Source of the DNA: Desulfuromonas versatilis
GTDB lineage: Bacteria; Desulfobacterota; Desulfuromonadia; Desulfuromonadales; NIT-T3
Reading direction: 5' to 3'
DNA length: 64,000 nucleotides
Assembly (NCBI RefSeq): GCF_019704135.1
Contig: NZ_AP024355.1
Location: 4,223,034-4,287,033 of the forward strand
Below are positions 16,655-26,308 of the stretch, piece by piece. Within the stretch, counting starts at the first letter, position 1. The number at the start of each line of letters is the position of its first letter. A program made the translations under genes and the position numbers. The notes beneath the pieces are model-generated. The model was not told where the DNA came from, ran no database searches, and saw only the letters and a list, made by a program, of their open reading frames with translations.

Positions 16655-18310
16655 TCAGAACAGCCACCGGCCGGCGATGACCACCAGCGCCAGGTTGCCC
16701 CCGGCGAAGGCCAGACCGCCCGGCAGGCGGCCGCGCACCGCGACCACCTTGACCCCGAGGAAGACCACCATCGCCTTGGCGATCACCGGCTGCAGGGCGT
16801 GGCCCAGGCCCAGGGAGGCCGCCAGTCCGACCACCGAGAGGCTCATGGCCAGGATCAGAAACTCCAGGGGGGTACTGAGAAACAGCTCCCCCGGCTGGCG
16901 GAAGACGATGCGCAGGGCCACCAGGGTGCCGACCAGCACCAGCACCGCCGTCTCGGCCTGGCCGATGGTCAGCTCGCCGAGCAGCCTGGTCGCCGCCAGC
17001 GGCTCCGCGGCATGGATCAGCAGCAGCGCCGCGGCGTACTGGAACACCAGCACGAAATGGTTGGAGAGCCGGCGCGAGAGCAGCAGGCTGAGCAGCCCGC
17101 CGGCCAGCACCAGCAGCAGGGCCGGCCAGGGCACCCGGGCGCCCTCCGCCCCCACCGAGCTCAGGCAGAGCAGCAAAAACACCAGCAGCCCCCCGCCGAG
17201 CAGCGGCACCCCCCGGTCGGCCAGAGACTGCAGGCGGCGAAACAGCGGGGTCTCGCGCAGGCTCGCTTCCGAGTCCTCGCGGTTCAGAAAGGGAACCAGC
17301 CGCGGCGAGCGGATCGCCTGGCGCAGGGCCAGATAGCCGGCCAGGGTGGTCAGCAGATAGCCCCAGAGCAGCAGGTAGGCCGGGGCCTGGCGCAGCCCCA
17401 CCGCCACCAGGGCCCAGCCCAGGCTGGCCCCGTAGATGAGGATCACCGTCCCCCGGTGGTGGAACCCCAGGTCCAGCAGCTTGTGGTGCACGTGGGTGCG
17501 GTCGGGGGAGAAGGGCCCCTGCCCCTGCAGCACCCGGCGGCTCATCACCCAGAGGGTGTCGATGATCGGCAGCCCGAGGATCACCACCGGCACCACCGGG
17601 CTGACCACCGCCTGCTCGCCCTGGGTCAGCATGATGGCGAGAAACCCCAGCAGAAAACCGACGGTCAGGCTCCCCCCGTCGCCCATGAAGATGCGCGCCG
17701 GGTAGGAGTTGTACTTGAGAAACCCCAGCAGCCCGCCCATCAGCGCCAGGCACAGCGCCAGGGGGACCGTCGCCTGGCCGAGCCAGGCCAGCAGGCTGAA
17801 GGCCGCCAGGGCGATCAGCGAAACCCCGCTGGCCAGCCCGTCGAGGCCGTCGATCAGGTTGATGGCGTTGGTCACCCCGACCACAGCGAACACCGTGAAG
17901 GGGACGGCGAGCCACCCGGGCAGCACCAGCGAGCCGAGCCCCAGCAGGTTGCCCAGGTCGGCGAGCACCAGGTCTCCCAGGCCGATGGTCAGGCTGCAGG
18001 CGAGAATCTGTCCCAGAAACTTGGTCTTGGGTCCCAGCCCGTAGAGATCGTCCAGCACCCCTGTCAAAAAAATGACCACGCCGCCGCAGAGCACCGCCCA
18101 CACCTGGGGCCCGGTCTGCTGGTGGACCAGCACCGCGAACAGAAAAGCCAGAAAGATCCCCACCCCGCCCAACCGGGGGATGGGAACCGCGTGCACCTTG
18201 CGCGCATCGGGCGTATCGAGCTTGCCCCAGGCCACCGCCAGCCTGCGTACCGTCGGCACCAGCAGCAGCGCGCTGAACAGCGCCGACATGAACATGAAGA
18301 AATACTGCAT
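16655..18310 (-). CDS. WecA-like polyprenyl-phosphate sugar-1-phosphate transferase with C-terminal membrane extension
   Basis: The protein belongs to the MraY/WecA family, which transfers a HexNAc-1-phosphate from UDP-sugar to undecaprenyl phosphate, the priming step of O-antigen or exopolysaccharide. Diagnostic motifs are [10 protein letters not shown] (DD pair), [21 protein letters not shown] and the cytoplasmic [10 protein letters not shown] (HxHH). The start at 18310 (AGGGGGTGG upstream) is preferred to the upstream extension to 18559, which has no family resemblance. The product is 551 residues, some 190 longer than typical WecA. The additional C-terminal part contains several more hydrophobic segments of unknown role. 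A sigma-54-like sequence lies 50 bases upstream. Confidence 0.88.
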   Translation of the reverse strand: MQYFFMFMSALFSALLLVPTVRRLAVAWGKLDTPDARKVHAVPIPRLGGVGIFLAFLFAVLVHQQTGPQVWAVLCGGVVIFLTGVLDDLYGLGPKTKFLGQILACSLTIGLGDLVLADLGNLLGLGSLVLPGWLAVPFTVFAVVGVTNAINLIDGLDGLASGVSLIALAAFSLLAWLGQATVPLALCLALMGGLLGFLKYNSYPARIFMGDGGSLTVGFLLGFLAIMLTQGEQAVVSPVVPVVILGLPIIDTLWVMSRRVLQGQGPFSPDRTHVHHKLLDLGFHHRGTVILIYGASLGWALVAVGLRQAPAYLLLWGYLLTTLAGYLALRQAIRSPRLVPFLNREDSEASLRETPLFRRLQSLADRGVPLLGGGLLVFLLLCLSSVGAEGARVPWPALLLVLAGGLLSLLLSRRLSNHFVLVFQYAAALLLIHAAEPLAATRLLGELTIGQAETAVLVLVGTLVALRIVFRQPGELFLSTPLEFLILAMSLSVVGLAASLGLGHALQPVIAKAMVVFLGVKVVAVRGRLPGGLAFAGGNLALVVIAGRWLF

Positions 18311-18359
18311 AACCACCCCCTGCAAAAAACCACCGCCTGGAATGCGGACACTTCTCCAT

Positions 18360-18375
18360 TTCAAAAACAGTGCCA
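18360..18375 (-). promoter_or_regulatory. Sigma-54-like promoter sequence before the wecA-like gene
   Basis: The minus strand reads TGGCACTGTTTTTGAA, matching the -24 element TGGCAC exactly and the -12 element TTGC(A/T) except for an A in place of C. It overlaps an inverted repeat GTGCC-N6-GGCAC. The imperfect -12 lowers confidence. Confidence 0.35.
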
Positions 18376-18705
18376 AAAACGGCACATGATGATGGGGGGG
18401 TGCGAACCCCCGCGGAATCAGTGCCGGAAGACTTCGGGCCGGGCCGATGACCATGGGACACCAACCGGAGGAATCGGGGAAATGCCGGAATTGTCGGTGA
18501 AAAACCAGAAAAGAAGAAGGAAGAGGCTTACTGAGCGAAGCCTGAGAAACTAGAACCATTACATTAAAATGACTTGTGCATGGTAGCTGTGGGATTGGAA
18601 TCTGTCAAGGGGAATTTGCGGGGAAAGCCGCAACATCCCCCAGCGGAAACCATCATGGGCTAAATTTTACCACATTAGGCAAATCATTAAAAAAACAAGG
18701 CTTAA

Positions 18706-18735
18706 TTGACTTTTCCCCAGGTGAAATGGTAAATA
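18706..18735 (+). promoter_or_regulatory. Sigma-70-like promoter of the small membrane ORF
   Basis: TTGACT and TAAATA are separated by 18 bases. A GC-rich leader of about 110 bases follows, with potential to fold (GTCCGG pairs with CCGGAC around 18750-18800), then a GGGGGGG-rich ribosome binding site before the ATG at 18850. Confidence 0.5.
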
Positions 18736-18849
18736 AAGGCGGTGGCATCCCAGAGTCCGGGGGTCTGCGCCGCGGCGGCAGGCTGCCGAGGCGAAAAACC
18801 GGACAATGGCGAGCCGGAAGGAGAAGCAAAACCAAGGGGGGGATAGAAA

Positions 18850-18987
18850 ATGACAGCCAGTCTTTGGCGCCGGGCCCGGCGCCGCTACAGAAAATCAGCC
18901 CAGTTCCGCTTCTGGTGCGGGGCCATCATGTTCGTTCTGGGGGTCGCCTTCGTCTACAAGGTCCTGGCCCCGCTCATCTGCCGCTAG
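18850..18987 (+). CDS. 45-residue predicted membrane protein
   Basis: This short ORF has a purine-rich ribosome binding site (AAGGGGGGGATAGAAA) and a promoter-like sequence upstream. The product begins with a strongly basic segment (LWRRARRRYRKSAQF) followed by one hydrophobic helix (IMFVLGVAFVYKVLAPLI) and a C-terminal CR. This suggests a single-pass inner-membrane protein with a cytoplasmic basic tail. It is divergent from the wecA-like gene. I do not recognise a family, and function is unknown. Confidence 0.5.
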   Translation: MTASLWRRARRRYRKSAQFRFWCGAIMFVLGVAFVYKVLAPLICR

Positions 18988-19026
18988 CCGGCCCCGTCCT
19001 GCGCGGATTCCCGAAAAAAATCCCAA

Positions 19027-19156
19027 GTCTTCTCTACCACTGAGAGCACTGAGGAGACACTGAGAAAACCTCAACCTCAATGTCCCGTCAGATTTACTCC
19101 TCAGATACCTCAGTGTCCTCAGTGGTGAAACGGTTTTTTCAGGGTTTGTCCTTGCC
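19027..19156. repeat. Composite repeat, A part (left half of a unit split by IS4)
   Basis: This A element contains CTACCACTGAGAGCACTGAG near its start and CTCAGTGTCCTCAGTGG near its end, so its ends are inverted repeats. Copies recur near 20596, 20926, 40574, 40895 and 41213. The unit normally continues into a B element (CTGCGGCCATCTGCGG), but here an IS4 element separates them. Confidence 0.9.
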
Positions 19157-20410
19157 CACTGCTGTCTCATAGTTTGATCAAAAAATAGAAGGCCCGGAGA
19201 CTCCAAAATGTTATAATGAGTTCGCCAAAACCATAATAACAATAAGGAGTTCCGAGCCGTGGCCCATTGTAGCACCGTTCTTTCTCAAATTGTACGAATT
19301 TTTCCGAGACATGAATTTCAATCCCTGGCGAACAAGCATCACGTCGGGCAGAAGTTTCGTTCGTTCTCCCGCTGGACCCAGTTTGTCGCCATGCTGACAG
19401 CACAGCTGACAGGTCGGAGCAGCCTGCGGGATGTCGTTGACAATCTCAGCGTTCAGGGCAGCAAGCTCTACCACTTGGGCGTCAAGGTGTTCAGCAGAGC
19501 CACCTTGGCGCGCTGTAACGAAAGTCAGCCGCACACTCTTTACGAAGAGCTGTTTCAGCGCCTGTTGGCCCGCTGCCAGTCAATGGCGCCACGGAACAAA
19601 AGCTTCAAACTCGACGGAAAAATCTACCTGCTGGATGCTTCCCTGCTCGACCTGACACTCTCCCTGTTTCCTTGGGCCAAGTACCAGAAGAACAAGGGGG
19701 CGGCCAAGCTTCATGTCGGGCTCGATGCCGACGGCTATTTACCCGCCTTTGTCGATCTGACCGAAGGCAAGGAGCATGAAATCAACCATGCCAGAGAGCT
19801 CGAACTCCCCAAGGGCTCCTATGTGGTCTTCGACCGAGGCTACACCGATTACACCTGGTATCAGGAACTGTGTGAGGACGGGGTATTCTTTGTCACCCGC
19901 CTCAAGAGCAACGCCATCGTCACGCCCGGCAAAAAACGCCGTGGCCGCAAGAGCCCGGGGGTGATCGAGGACCGAGAAATCCATTTGGGCAAGCTGCCCG
20001 AAACCTTCCGCTTGGTCACGTATCGGGACGAGGAAACGGGCATCATTTACCAGTTCGTGACCAATGCCTTGGAGATCCCGGCCCAAACGGTGGCCGATCT
20101 TTACAAAGAACGCTGGCAGATCGAGCTCTTCTTCAAGTGGATCAAACAGAACCTGAAGGTGAAGAGCTTCTTGGGCACATCCATGAACGCGGTGAAGACC
20201 CAGCTTTGGATCGCCCTATGTGCCTACTTGGTACTCTCGTTCCTGAAGTTCCAGTCGAAAGTCGGAGCTTCGTTACAGCGCATGTTGCGGATATTACAGC
20301 TAAATTTATTCGAGAAGCGCGATTTAGAAGAGCTATTCAAGCCGTCTCCACGCAAAAACACTATACGAAACAATCAGTTAGCCCTGCTGTGAATTTGTGA
20401 GACAGCAGTG
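19157..20410 (+). mobile_element. Complete IS4-family insertion sequence, 1254 bp
   Basis: Perfect 13-bp terminal inverted repeats (CACTGCTGTCTCA) at 19157-19169 and 20398-20410 enclose one transposase gene. The flanks carry a 9-bp target duplication GTCCTTGCC (19148-19156 and 20411-20419). The uninterrupted target sequence exists in the neighbouring repeat copy at about 20717, which confirms the insertion point. Confidence 0.95.
19259..20392 (+). CDS. IS4-family transposase
   Basis: This 377-residue DDE transposase appears intact. The catalytic residues are in LLDASLLDL (first D), VVFDRGYTDY (second D) and YKERWQIELFFKWIKQ (the Y-(2)-R-(3)-E-(6)-K signature). An N-terminal domain typical of the family (VAMLTAQLTGRSSLRDVV) is present. 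Translation starts at a GTG with AAGGAG upstream. The gene nearly fills the element between its inverted repeats and has no frameshift, so the element may still be active. Confidence 0.95.
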   Translation: MAHCSTVLSQIVRIFPRHEFQSLANKHHVGQKFRSFSRWTQFVAMLTAQLTGRSSLRDVVDNLSVQGSKLYHLGVKVFSRATLARCNESQPHTLYEELFQRLLARCQSMAPRNKSFKLDGKIYLLDASLLDLTLSLFPWAKYQKNKGAAKLHVGLDADGYLPAFVDLTEGKEHEINHARELELPKGSYVVFDRGYTDYTWYQELCEDGVFFVTRLKSNAIVTPGKKRRGRKSPGVIEDREIHLGKLPETFRLVTYRDEETGIIYQFVTNALEIPAQTVADLYKERWQIELFFKWIKQNLKVKSFLGTSMNAVKTQLWIALCAYLVLSFLKFQSKVGASLQRMLRILQLNLFEKRDLEELFKPSPRKNTIRNNQLALL

Positions 20411-21080
20411 GTCCTTGCCTTTATCTGCGGCCATCTGCGGCCATCTGCGTTCAATTCATGTCTTGGCTTTTGGTGCAAAAAAACCTTTTTAGCGAACGCA
20501 GATAAAGGCGGATGCACGCAGATGAAATCTACAACCTGGAATCCGGGCTTGCCTTTATCCGGAAAAGTGATTTTTCAAGACCTGACCCCTACCACAAGTC
20601 TTCTCTACCACTGAGAGCACTGAGAAGACACTGAGAAAAACCGCAACTTCAATGTCCGTTCAGGTTTACCCCTCAGATACCTCAGTGTCCTCAGTGGTGA
20701 AACGGTTTTTTCAGGGTTTGTCCTTGTCTTTATCTGCGGCCATCTGCGGCCATCTGCGTTCAATTCATGTCTTGGCTTTTGGTGCAAAAAAACCTTTTTA
20801 GCGAACGCAGATAAAGGCGGATGCACGCAGATGAAATCTACAACCTGGAATCCGGGCTTGCCTTTATCCGGAAAAGTGATTTTTCAAGACCTGACCCCCA
20901 CCACAAGACCTGACCCCCACCACAAGTCTTCTTTACCACTGAGAGCACTGAGAAGACACTGAGAAAAACCGCAACTTCAATGTCCGTTCAGGTTTACTCC
21001 TCAGATACCTCAGTGTCCTCAGTGGTGAAACGGTTTTTTCAGGGTTTGTCCTTGTCTTTATCTGCGGCCATCTGCGTTCG
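20411..21080. repeat. Tandem composite A+B repeats
   Basis: Roughly two units of about 320 bp. B parts begin near 20418 and 20728, with AACGCAGATAAAGGCGGATG at about 20495 and 20804. A parts begin near 20596 and 20926. A REP-like segment with TTTTTCAAGACCTGACCCC joins B to A. A shortened B fragment ends at about 21080. There is no coding content. The same units form the array at 40574-41330. Confidence 0.9.
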
Positions 21081-21099
21081 AAAGTTCTTGACCTTTAAT

Positions 21100-22302
21100 T
21101 TAATACCCAGTTGACTTGAACAAAGCAGCAAATGTATCGCAGATAAATTCAAGGTCATCCTGTTCCAGGCCATGGTGGCAGCCAAGGTAAAAACCGTTAT
21201 CGTTGATCCACTTGGCAACGGAAAATTGCTCCTCGATATCCCCAAATATATTTCGATAAACAGGCTGGTTGACCAAAGGCAGCATCGGCCGGCTCTCGAT
21301 GTTATTTCTCTCCAGATACTCCACCATTTCTTTGCGGCTCACAGGACAACCCTGGCGAATTACCAAAGGATACATCATAAAAGAATGATCAATGTATTCG
21401 GGATATTCCGGAAGCTGAAGATAATCACTAAAGCGACTCAGCCCTTCCGTCAAAAAAGCGGCATTCCACTTTCGGCGCTTCATTATTTCATCTTTATTCT
21501 CAAGCTGCGCCAGCCCAAGCGCCCCTTCCAACTCGCCGATTCGGTAACTATACCCTATTCGAACCATCATAAATCTTCGGTCAATTTCAGTTTCCATACG
21601 TAGCTTGCACACCGATTCAGGATTGGAGGCAATACAACGTTCACAGGTACAGGCCCTGCCATGGGCAATGAGTGACCGACTGATTTCCGCCAGATCCGGG
21701 TCATTGGTCGTAATCACCCCCCCGACTCCGGTTGTTATGGTATGCGCCACATAAGTGCTGAAGGCTGAAACATCGCCGTAACTACCCACGGGTCGCCCAT
21801 TGAAAGTCGCGAAATGGGCCTCCGAACAATCCTCGATGATGGCCAAATCATGCTTTCTGGCAATCTGGGCGATGCGGTCCATTTCACAGGGCTGTCCGAA
21901 GGTATGTACGGGCATGATCGCCACGGTCTTGTCGGTTATTGCATCCTCGATCAGATCGGGGTTGATATTGTAGGAAACCGGGTCTACATCGACAAAAACC
22001 GGATGAAGACCCGCATGGAGACAAGCATTGGACGAGGCGATAAAAGTAATCGCAGGAACAATGACTTCACTGCCATTTTTCCAAGAGCGCTTTTCCTTTA
22101 GTGCCTCTAAGGCGACATGCAATGCCGACGTACCACTATTGCAAGCAATGCCGTATCTCTGATCATGCAAGCGAGCAAAATTTTTTTCGAATTTATAGAC
22201 GAACTCTCCCTGAGAAAGCCGGCCGGCATCCAAAGCCAAGTTCACGTATTTTTTTTCCAAATCGCCGATCGAAGCGTGACCGACACCGATTTTGTTCCTC
22301 AT
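21100..22302 (-). CDS. DegT/ColD/RfbH-type PLP enzyme, probable sugar-nucleotide 3-dehydratase
   Basis: This 400-residue protein has the DegT/DnrJ/EryC1 fold: CNSGTSALHVAL, PAITFIASSNA, IIEDCSEAHFA, then TYVAHTITTGVGG. At the position of the Schiff-base lysine it has H187. This is the hallmark of ColD (GDP-4-keto-6-deoxymannose 3-dehydratase) and RfbH/E1 (CDP-hexulose 3-dehydrase), which remove the C3 hydroxyl instead of transaminating. It also has C159 and a C218-x-C220-x2-C223-x8-C232 cluster, close to the C-x57-C-x-C-x7-C iron-sulfur pattern of E1. Upstream on the same strand are gmd and an fcl/colC-like gene, arguing for a GDP-linked 3,6-dideoxyhexose. GAGGA precedes the ATG. Confidence 0.8.
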   Translation of the reverse strand: MRNKIGVGHASIGDLEKKYVNLALDAGRLSQGEFVYKFEKNFARLHDQRYGIACNSGTSALHVALEALKEKRSWKNGSEVIVPAITFIASSNACLHAGLHPVFVDVDPVSYNINPDLIEDAITDKTVAIMPVHTFGQPCEMDRIAQIARKHDLAIIEDCSEAHFATFNGRPVGSYGDVSAFSTYVAHTITTGVGGVITTNDPDLAEISRSLIAHGRACTCERCIASNPESVCKLRMETEIDRRFMMVRIGYSYRIGELEGALGLAQLENKDEIMKRRKWNAAFLTEGLSRFSDYLQLPEYPEYIDHSFMMYPLVIRQGCPVSRKEMVEYLERNNIESRPMLPLVNQPVYRNIFGDIEEQFSVAKWINDNGFYLGCHHGLEQDDLEFICDTFAALFKSTGY

Positions 22303-22374
22303 AAAGAATCCTCAGAAAGCTATGACTGACAAGAAAGAAAACCAATACAGAAACAGCCCAAAGCGGCCAGAGGC

Positions 22375-23304
22375 TTATCCATTGGGGGCCATTTGCCTCC
22401 GGTAAAATTCGAAGGTCTGGGCTACGCCGTCGAGGAGGGACGTCTTGGCCTGCCAGCCCCACCCCATCTGTCGTTCGACATCCACAAGTTTCTGCTTCAT
22501 ACCCACCGGCTTATCCAGGTCGTGAACGAACTCTCCTTCGAAACCAATGACCTGGGCCACCGTCCGGTAATATTCATTGATCGTATAATCACGGCCAAGA
22601 CCCACATTCATTACGCCGGGAAGAGAATCGAAATGCTGCATGGCCCTCACCAGGCAGTCGGCCAGATCAGGCGCATACATGAACTCCCGACGAGCGGTTC
22701 CGTCCCCCCAGATCACGACCTCTTCATCACCTGCGATTTTGGCCTGGTAAATCTTGTGAATGACCGCGGGAATCAAATGAGAGTGACCCGGGTCGAACTT
22801 GTCCCAAGGACCGTAAAGATTACAGGGGATGAGGGTTTTATATTGGTAACCGGGGTCTTCCCGTCCAATGTATTCACAGAATCGAGCGATGGTCACCTTG
22901 GCCAGGGCATACCCTTCGTTGGTGGGCTCCAACTCACCCCTGAGGATCATCTCCTCCTTCAAGGGGTTTTGCGCATCCCTGGGGTACATGCATGAGCTTC
23001 CCAGGTTGATCAGTCTTTTTACCTCGGCATTTTTCGCTGCCCAGACCAGATTGCGCCCCATATCGAGGTTTTCGAGCAGAAACCGCACCGGCTCCCGCAT
23101 ATTCGCCTGAATACCGCCGACGGTCCCGGCGCAGTGGATGATCAAATCCGGGCTGTTGGCGCGCAAATACCTCTCGACAGAACCAAAGTCGAGCAGATCC
23201 AATTCGTTTCGACCGGGTGCGAGGACCGCGATCCCCTGCAACCCTGGGTGGGCCTGCAGGTTTCTGCCCACCATTCCCGAACCACCAGTTATCAATAATT
23301 TCAT
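22375..23304 (-). CDS. GDP-L-fucose synthase / ColC-like epimerase-reductase
   Basis: This 309-residue short-chain dehydrogenase has the N-terminal NAD(P)-binding LLITGGSGMVGRNL, the catalytic triad elements GSSCMYP and GYALAKVTIA (YxxxK), and the histidine-bearing NLYGPWDKFDPGHSHLIP, all typical of GDP-fucose synthase. The family epimerises C3/C5 and reduces C4 of GDP-4-keto-6-deoxymannose; the related ColC acts at C5 and C4 on the 3-deoxy intermediate. Next to Gmd and a His-type PLP dehydratase-like enzyme, a ColC role is at least as likely as Fcl. It lies 72 bases before the PLP gene. Confidence 0.88.
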   Translation of the reverse strand: MKLLITGGSGMVGRNLQAHPGLQGIAVLAPGRNELDLLDFGSVERYLRANSPDLIIHCAGTVGGIQANMREPVRFLLENLDMGRNLVWAAKNAEVKRLINLGSSCMYPRDAQNPLKEEMILRGELEPTNEGYALAKVTIARFCEYIGREDPGYQYKTLIPCNLYGPWDKFDPGHSHLIPAVIHKIYQAKIAGDEEVVIWGDGTARREFMYAPDLADCLVRAMQHFDSLPGVMNVGLGRDYTINEYYRTVAQVIGFEGEFVHDLDKPVGMKQKLVDVERQMGWGWQAKTSLLDGVAQTFEFYRRQMAPNG

Positions 23305-23331
23305 ATCTGCCTAAATAACCTGACTATTCCA

Positions 23332-24477
23332 TTATTCGTAGTAACTGAAAGTACTAAAGCCCCCGCGCCGGCAGAGTTCATCTCTTTTGGCTTCTTCCAG
23401 GTCCGACAGGACCATCTCCCGCACCAGTTCCTGGAAAGAGGTTCTCGGCACCCAGCCGAGTTTTTCCTTGGCCTTGGTCGGGTCGCCGAGCAGGGTCTCG
23501 ACCTCGGTCGGGCGGAAGTAGCGCGGGTCGATGCGGACGATCACCGTACCGGGCGCGGGGGCGGTGCCTGCCTTCTCCCCTCTTCCTTCTCCCTTCTCCC
23601 CAACTACCGCCTCCACGATGCCGATCACCTCCTTGCCCTCGCCTTCCCAGCGGATCTTGATCCCCACCTCGGCGGCGGCGGTCTCCACCATCTGCCGCAC
23701 CGAGAACTGCACGCCGGTGGCGATGACGAAGTCCTCGGGCTGCTCCTGCTGCAGCATCAGCCACTGCATCTCCACGTAGTCGCGGGCGTGGCCCCAATCG
23801 CGCAGGGCGCTCAGGTTGCCCAGGTAGAGGCAGTCCTGCAGCCCCAGGGCGATGCGCGCCACGGCGCGGGTGATCTTGCGGGTGACGAAAGTCTCGCCGC
23901 GGATCGGCGACTCGTGGTTGAACAGGATACCGTTGCAGGCGTACATGCCGTAGGCCTCGCGGTAGTTGACGGTGATCCAGTAGCCGTAGAGCTTGGCCAC
24001 CGCGTAGGGCGAGCGGGGGTAGAAGGGGGTGGTCTCCTTCTGCGGCACTTCCTGCACCAGCCCGTACAACTCGCTGGTCGAGGCCTGGTAGAAGCGGGTC
24101 TTCTTCTCCAGCCCCAGAATGCGGATCGCCTCGAGGATGCGAAGGGTACCCAGTCCGTCAGCATTGGCGGTATACTCCGGCGTTTCAAAAGAGACCCCGA
24201 CGTGCGACTGCGCCGCCAGGTTGTAGATCTCGTCGGGCTGCACCTGCTGGATGATGCGGATCAGGTTGGTCGAGTCGGTCAGGTCGCCGTAATGGAGGAT
24301 GAAATTGCGGTTCTCCACGTGCGGGTCCTGGTACAGATGGTCGATGCGGTCGGTGTTGAAAAGCGACGAGCGGCGCTTCACGCCGTGGACAATGTAACCT
24401 TTCTTCAGCAGAAACTCGGCCAGGTAGGCGCCGTCCTGGCCGGTCACCCCCGTGATCAATGCCACTTTATCAGCCAT
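23332..24477 (-). CDS. gmd: GDP-mannose 4,6-dehydratase
   Basis: Gmd converts GDP-D-mannose to GDP-4-keto-6-deoxy-D-mannose in the cytoplasm. The sequence shows [19 protein letters not shown], the [15 protein letters not shown] loop, catalytic STSE and [13 protein letters not shown] (YxxxK), NHESPIRG and [17 protein letters not shown]. The start at 24477 has AAAGG eight bases upstream and matches the family N-terminus; an ATG 24 bases upstream lacks a site. A loop near residues 293-311 has been replaced by a Glu/Gly/Lys stretch ([12 protein letters not shown]) encoded by a TTCTCCC-rich tract like those found between genes here. Confidence 0.96.
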   Translation of the reverse strand: MADKVALITGVTGQDGAYLAEFLLKKGYIVHGVKRRSSLFNTDRIDHLYQDPHVENRNFILHYGDLTDSTNLIRIIQQVQPDEIYNLAAQSHVGVSFETPEYTANADGLGTLRILEAIRILGLEKKTRFYQASTSELYGLVQEVPQKETTPFYPRSPYAVAKLYGYWITVNYREAYGMYACNGILFNHESPIRGETFVTRKITRAVARIALGLQDCLYLGNLSALRDWGHARDYVEMQWLMLQQEQPEDFVIATGVQFSVRQMVETAAAEVGIKIRWEGEGKEVIGIVEAVVGEKGEGRGEKAGTAPAPGTVIVRIDPRYFRPTEVETLLGDPTKAKEKLGWVPRTSFQELVREMVLSDLEEAKRDELCRRGGFSTFSYYE

Positions 24478-24501
24478 CGCAATAAACCTTTCTGTAAACA
24501 A

Positions 24502-24993
24502 GATATGAGCAGGGCATATAGGATCAATGGATATTTAAGGAAATGACACACTAAAAATTGGAGACGAGTATAGCAAGTTGGCAGGATTGTTAACAGAGGC
24601 GAAAATATATCACCTGCAGGTCAAAAAGAAAGGGGACCGGCTCCGCTTTTGGAAAGAGGCCATCCCCCCTATGGGTGCAAGAGCAGAATTTAAATACTTG
24701 CCTACGTCCCTGCCCTGATGCCCTCGGTGTTCCCTAAAAATCAGGAGCAAGCCCCCCCGGCATCCTTGAAACGCGGAGACCATCATAGATGTGCAAAAGG
24801 GGAACGGCGCGCCTAATGATGGGCGCCCGATCCCCTCGATATCTCTACCAACACAGGCCCGTGCCCCTTAGCGGCCCGTTTTTGCCCCCCCAAAGGGCCC
24901 TCTAAGGGTTGTTTTCACCCACAAAACCAGGTTTTTTTCATGTTATTTCAACAGGTTACCGTGGTCCGACCCCGTACTGGACCGTACTGGATG
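24502..24993. other. Non-coding spacer between gmd and the IS3 element
   Basis: No gene is supported. The spacer holds a REP-like string (AAAGGGGACCGGCTCCGC, about 24630) and, at about 24937-24990, a sequence with TTATTTCAACAGG and GGTCCGACCCC. A diverged copy of that sequence follows the IS3 element at 26231-26283. Confidence 0.5.
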
Positions 24994-25001
24994 TGAAGTG
25001 G

Positions 25002-26188
<1,187 letters not shown>

Positions 26189-26308
26189 TATACCACCTTA
26201 GTTGGTGTCCGGGGTTAGTAGACCACTTCATTTTCATTTTATTTCAATATGTTGCTTTGGTCCGACCCTATACTGCGTTGGACAAGGCCAGTGTTTTTCA
26301 GCAGCCTG

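Noticed and set aside
16584-18464. 626-residue minus-strand frame over the wecA-like gene
   Set aside because: It is a GC-rich shadow frame without recognisable motifs; the overlapping frame has all WecA motifs.
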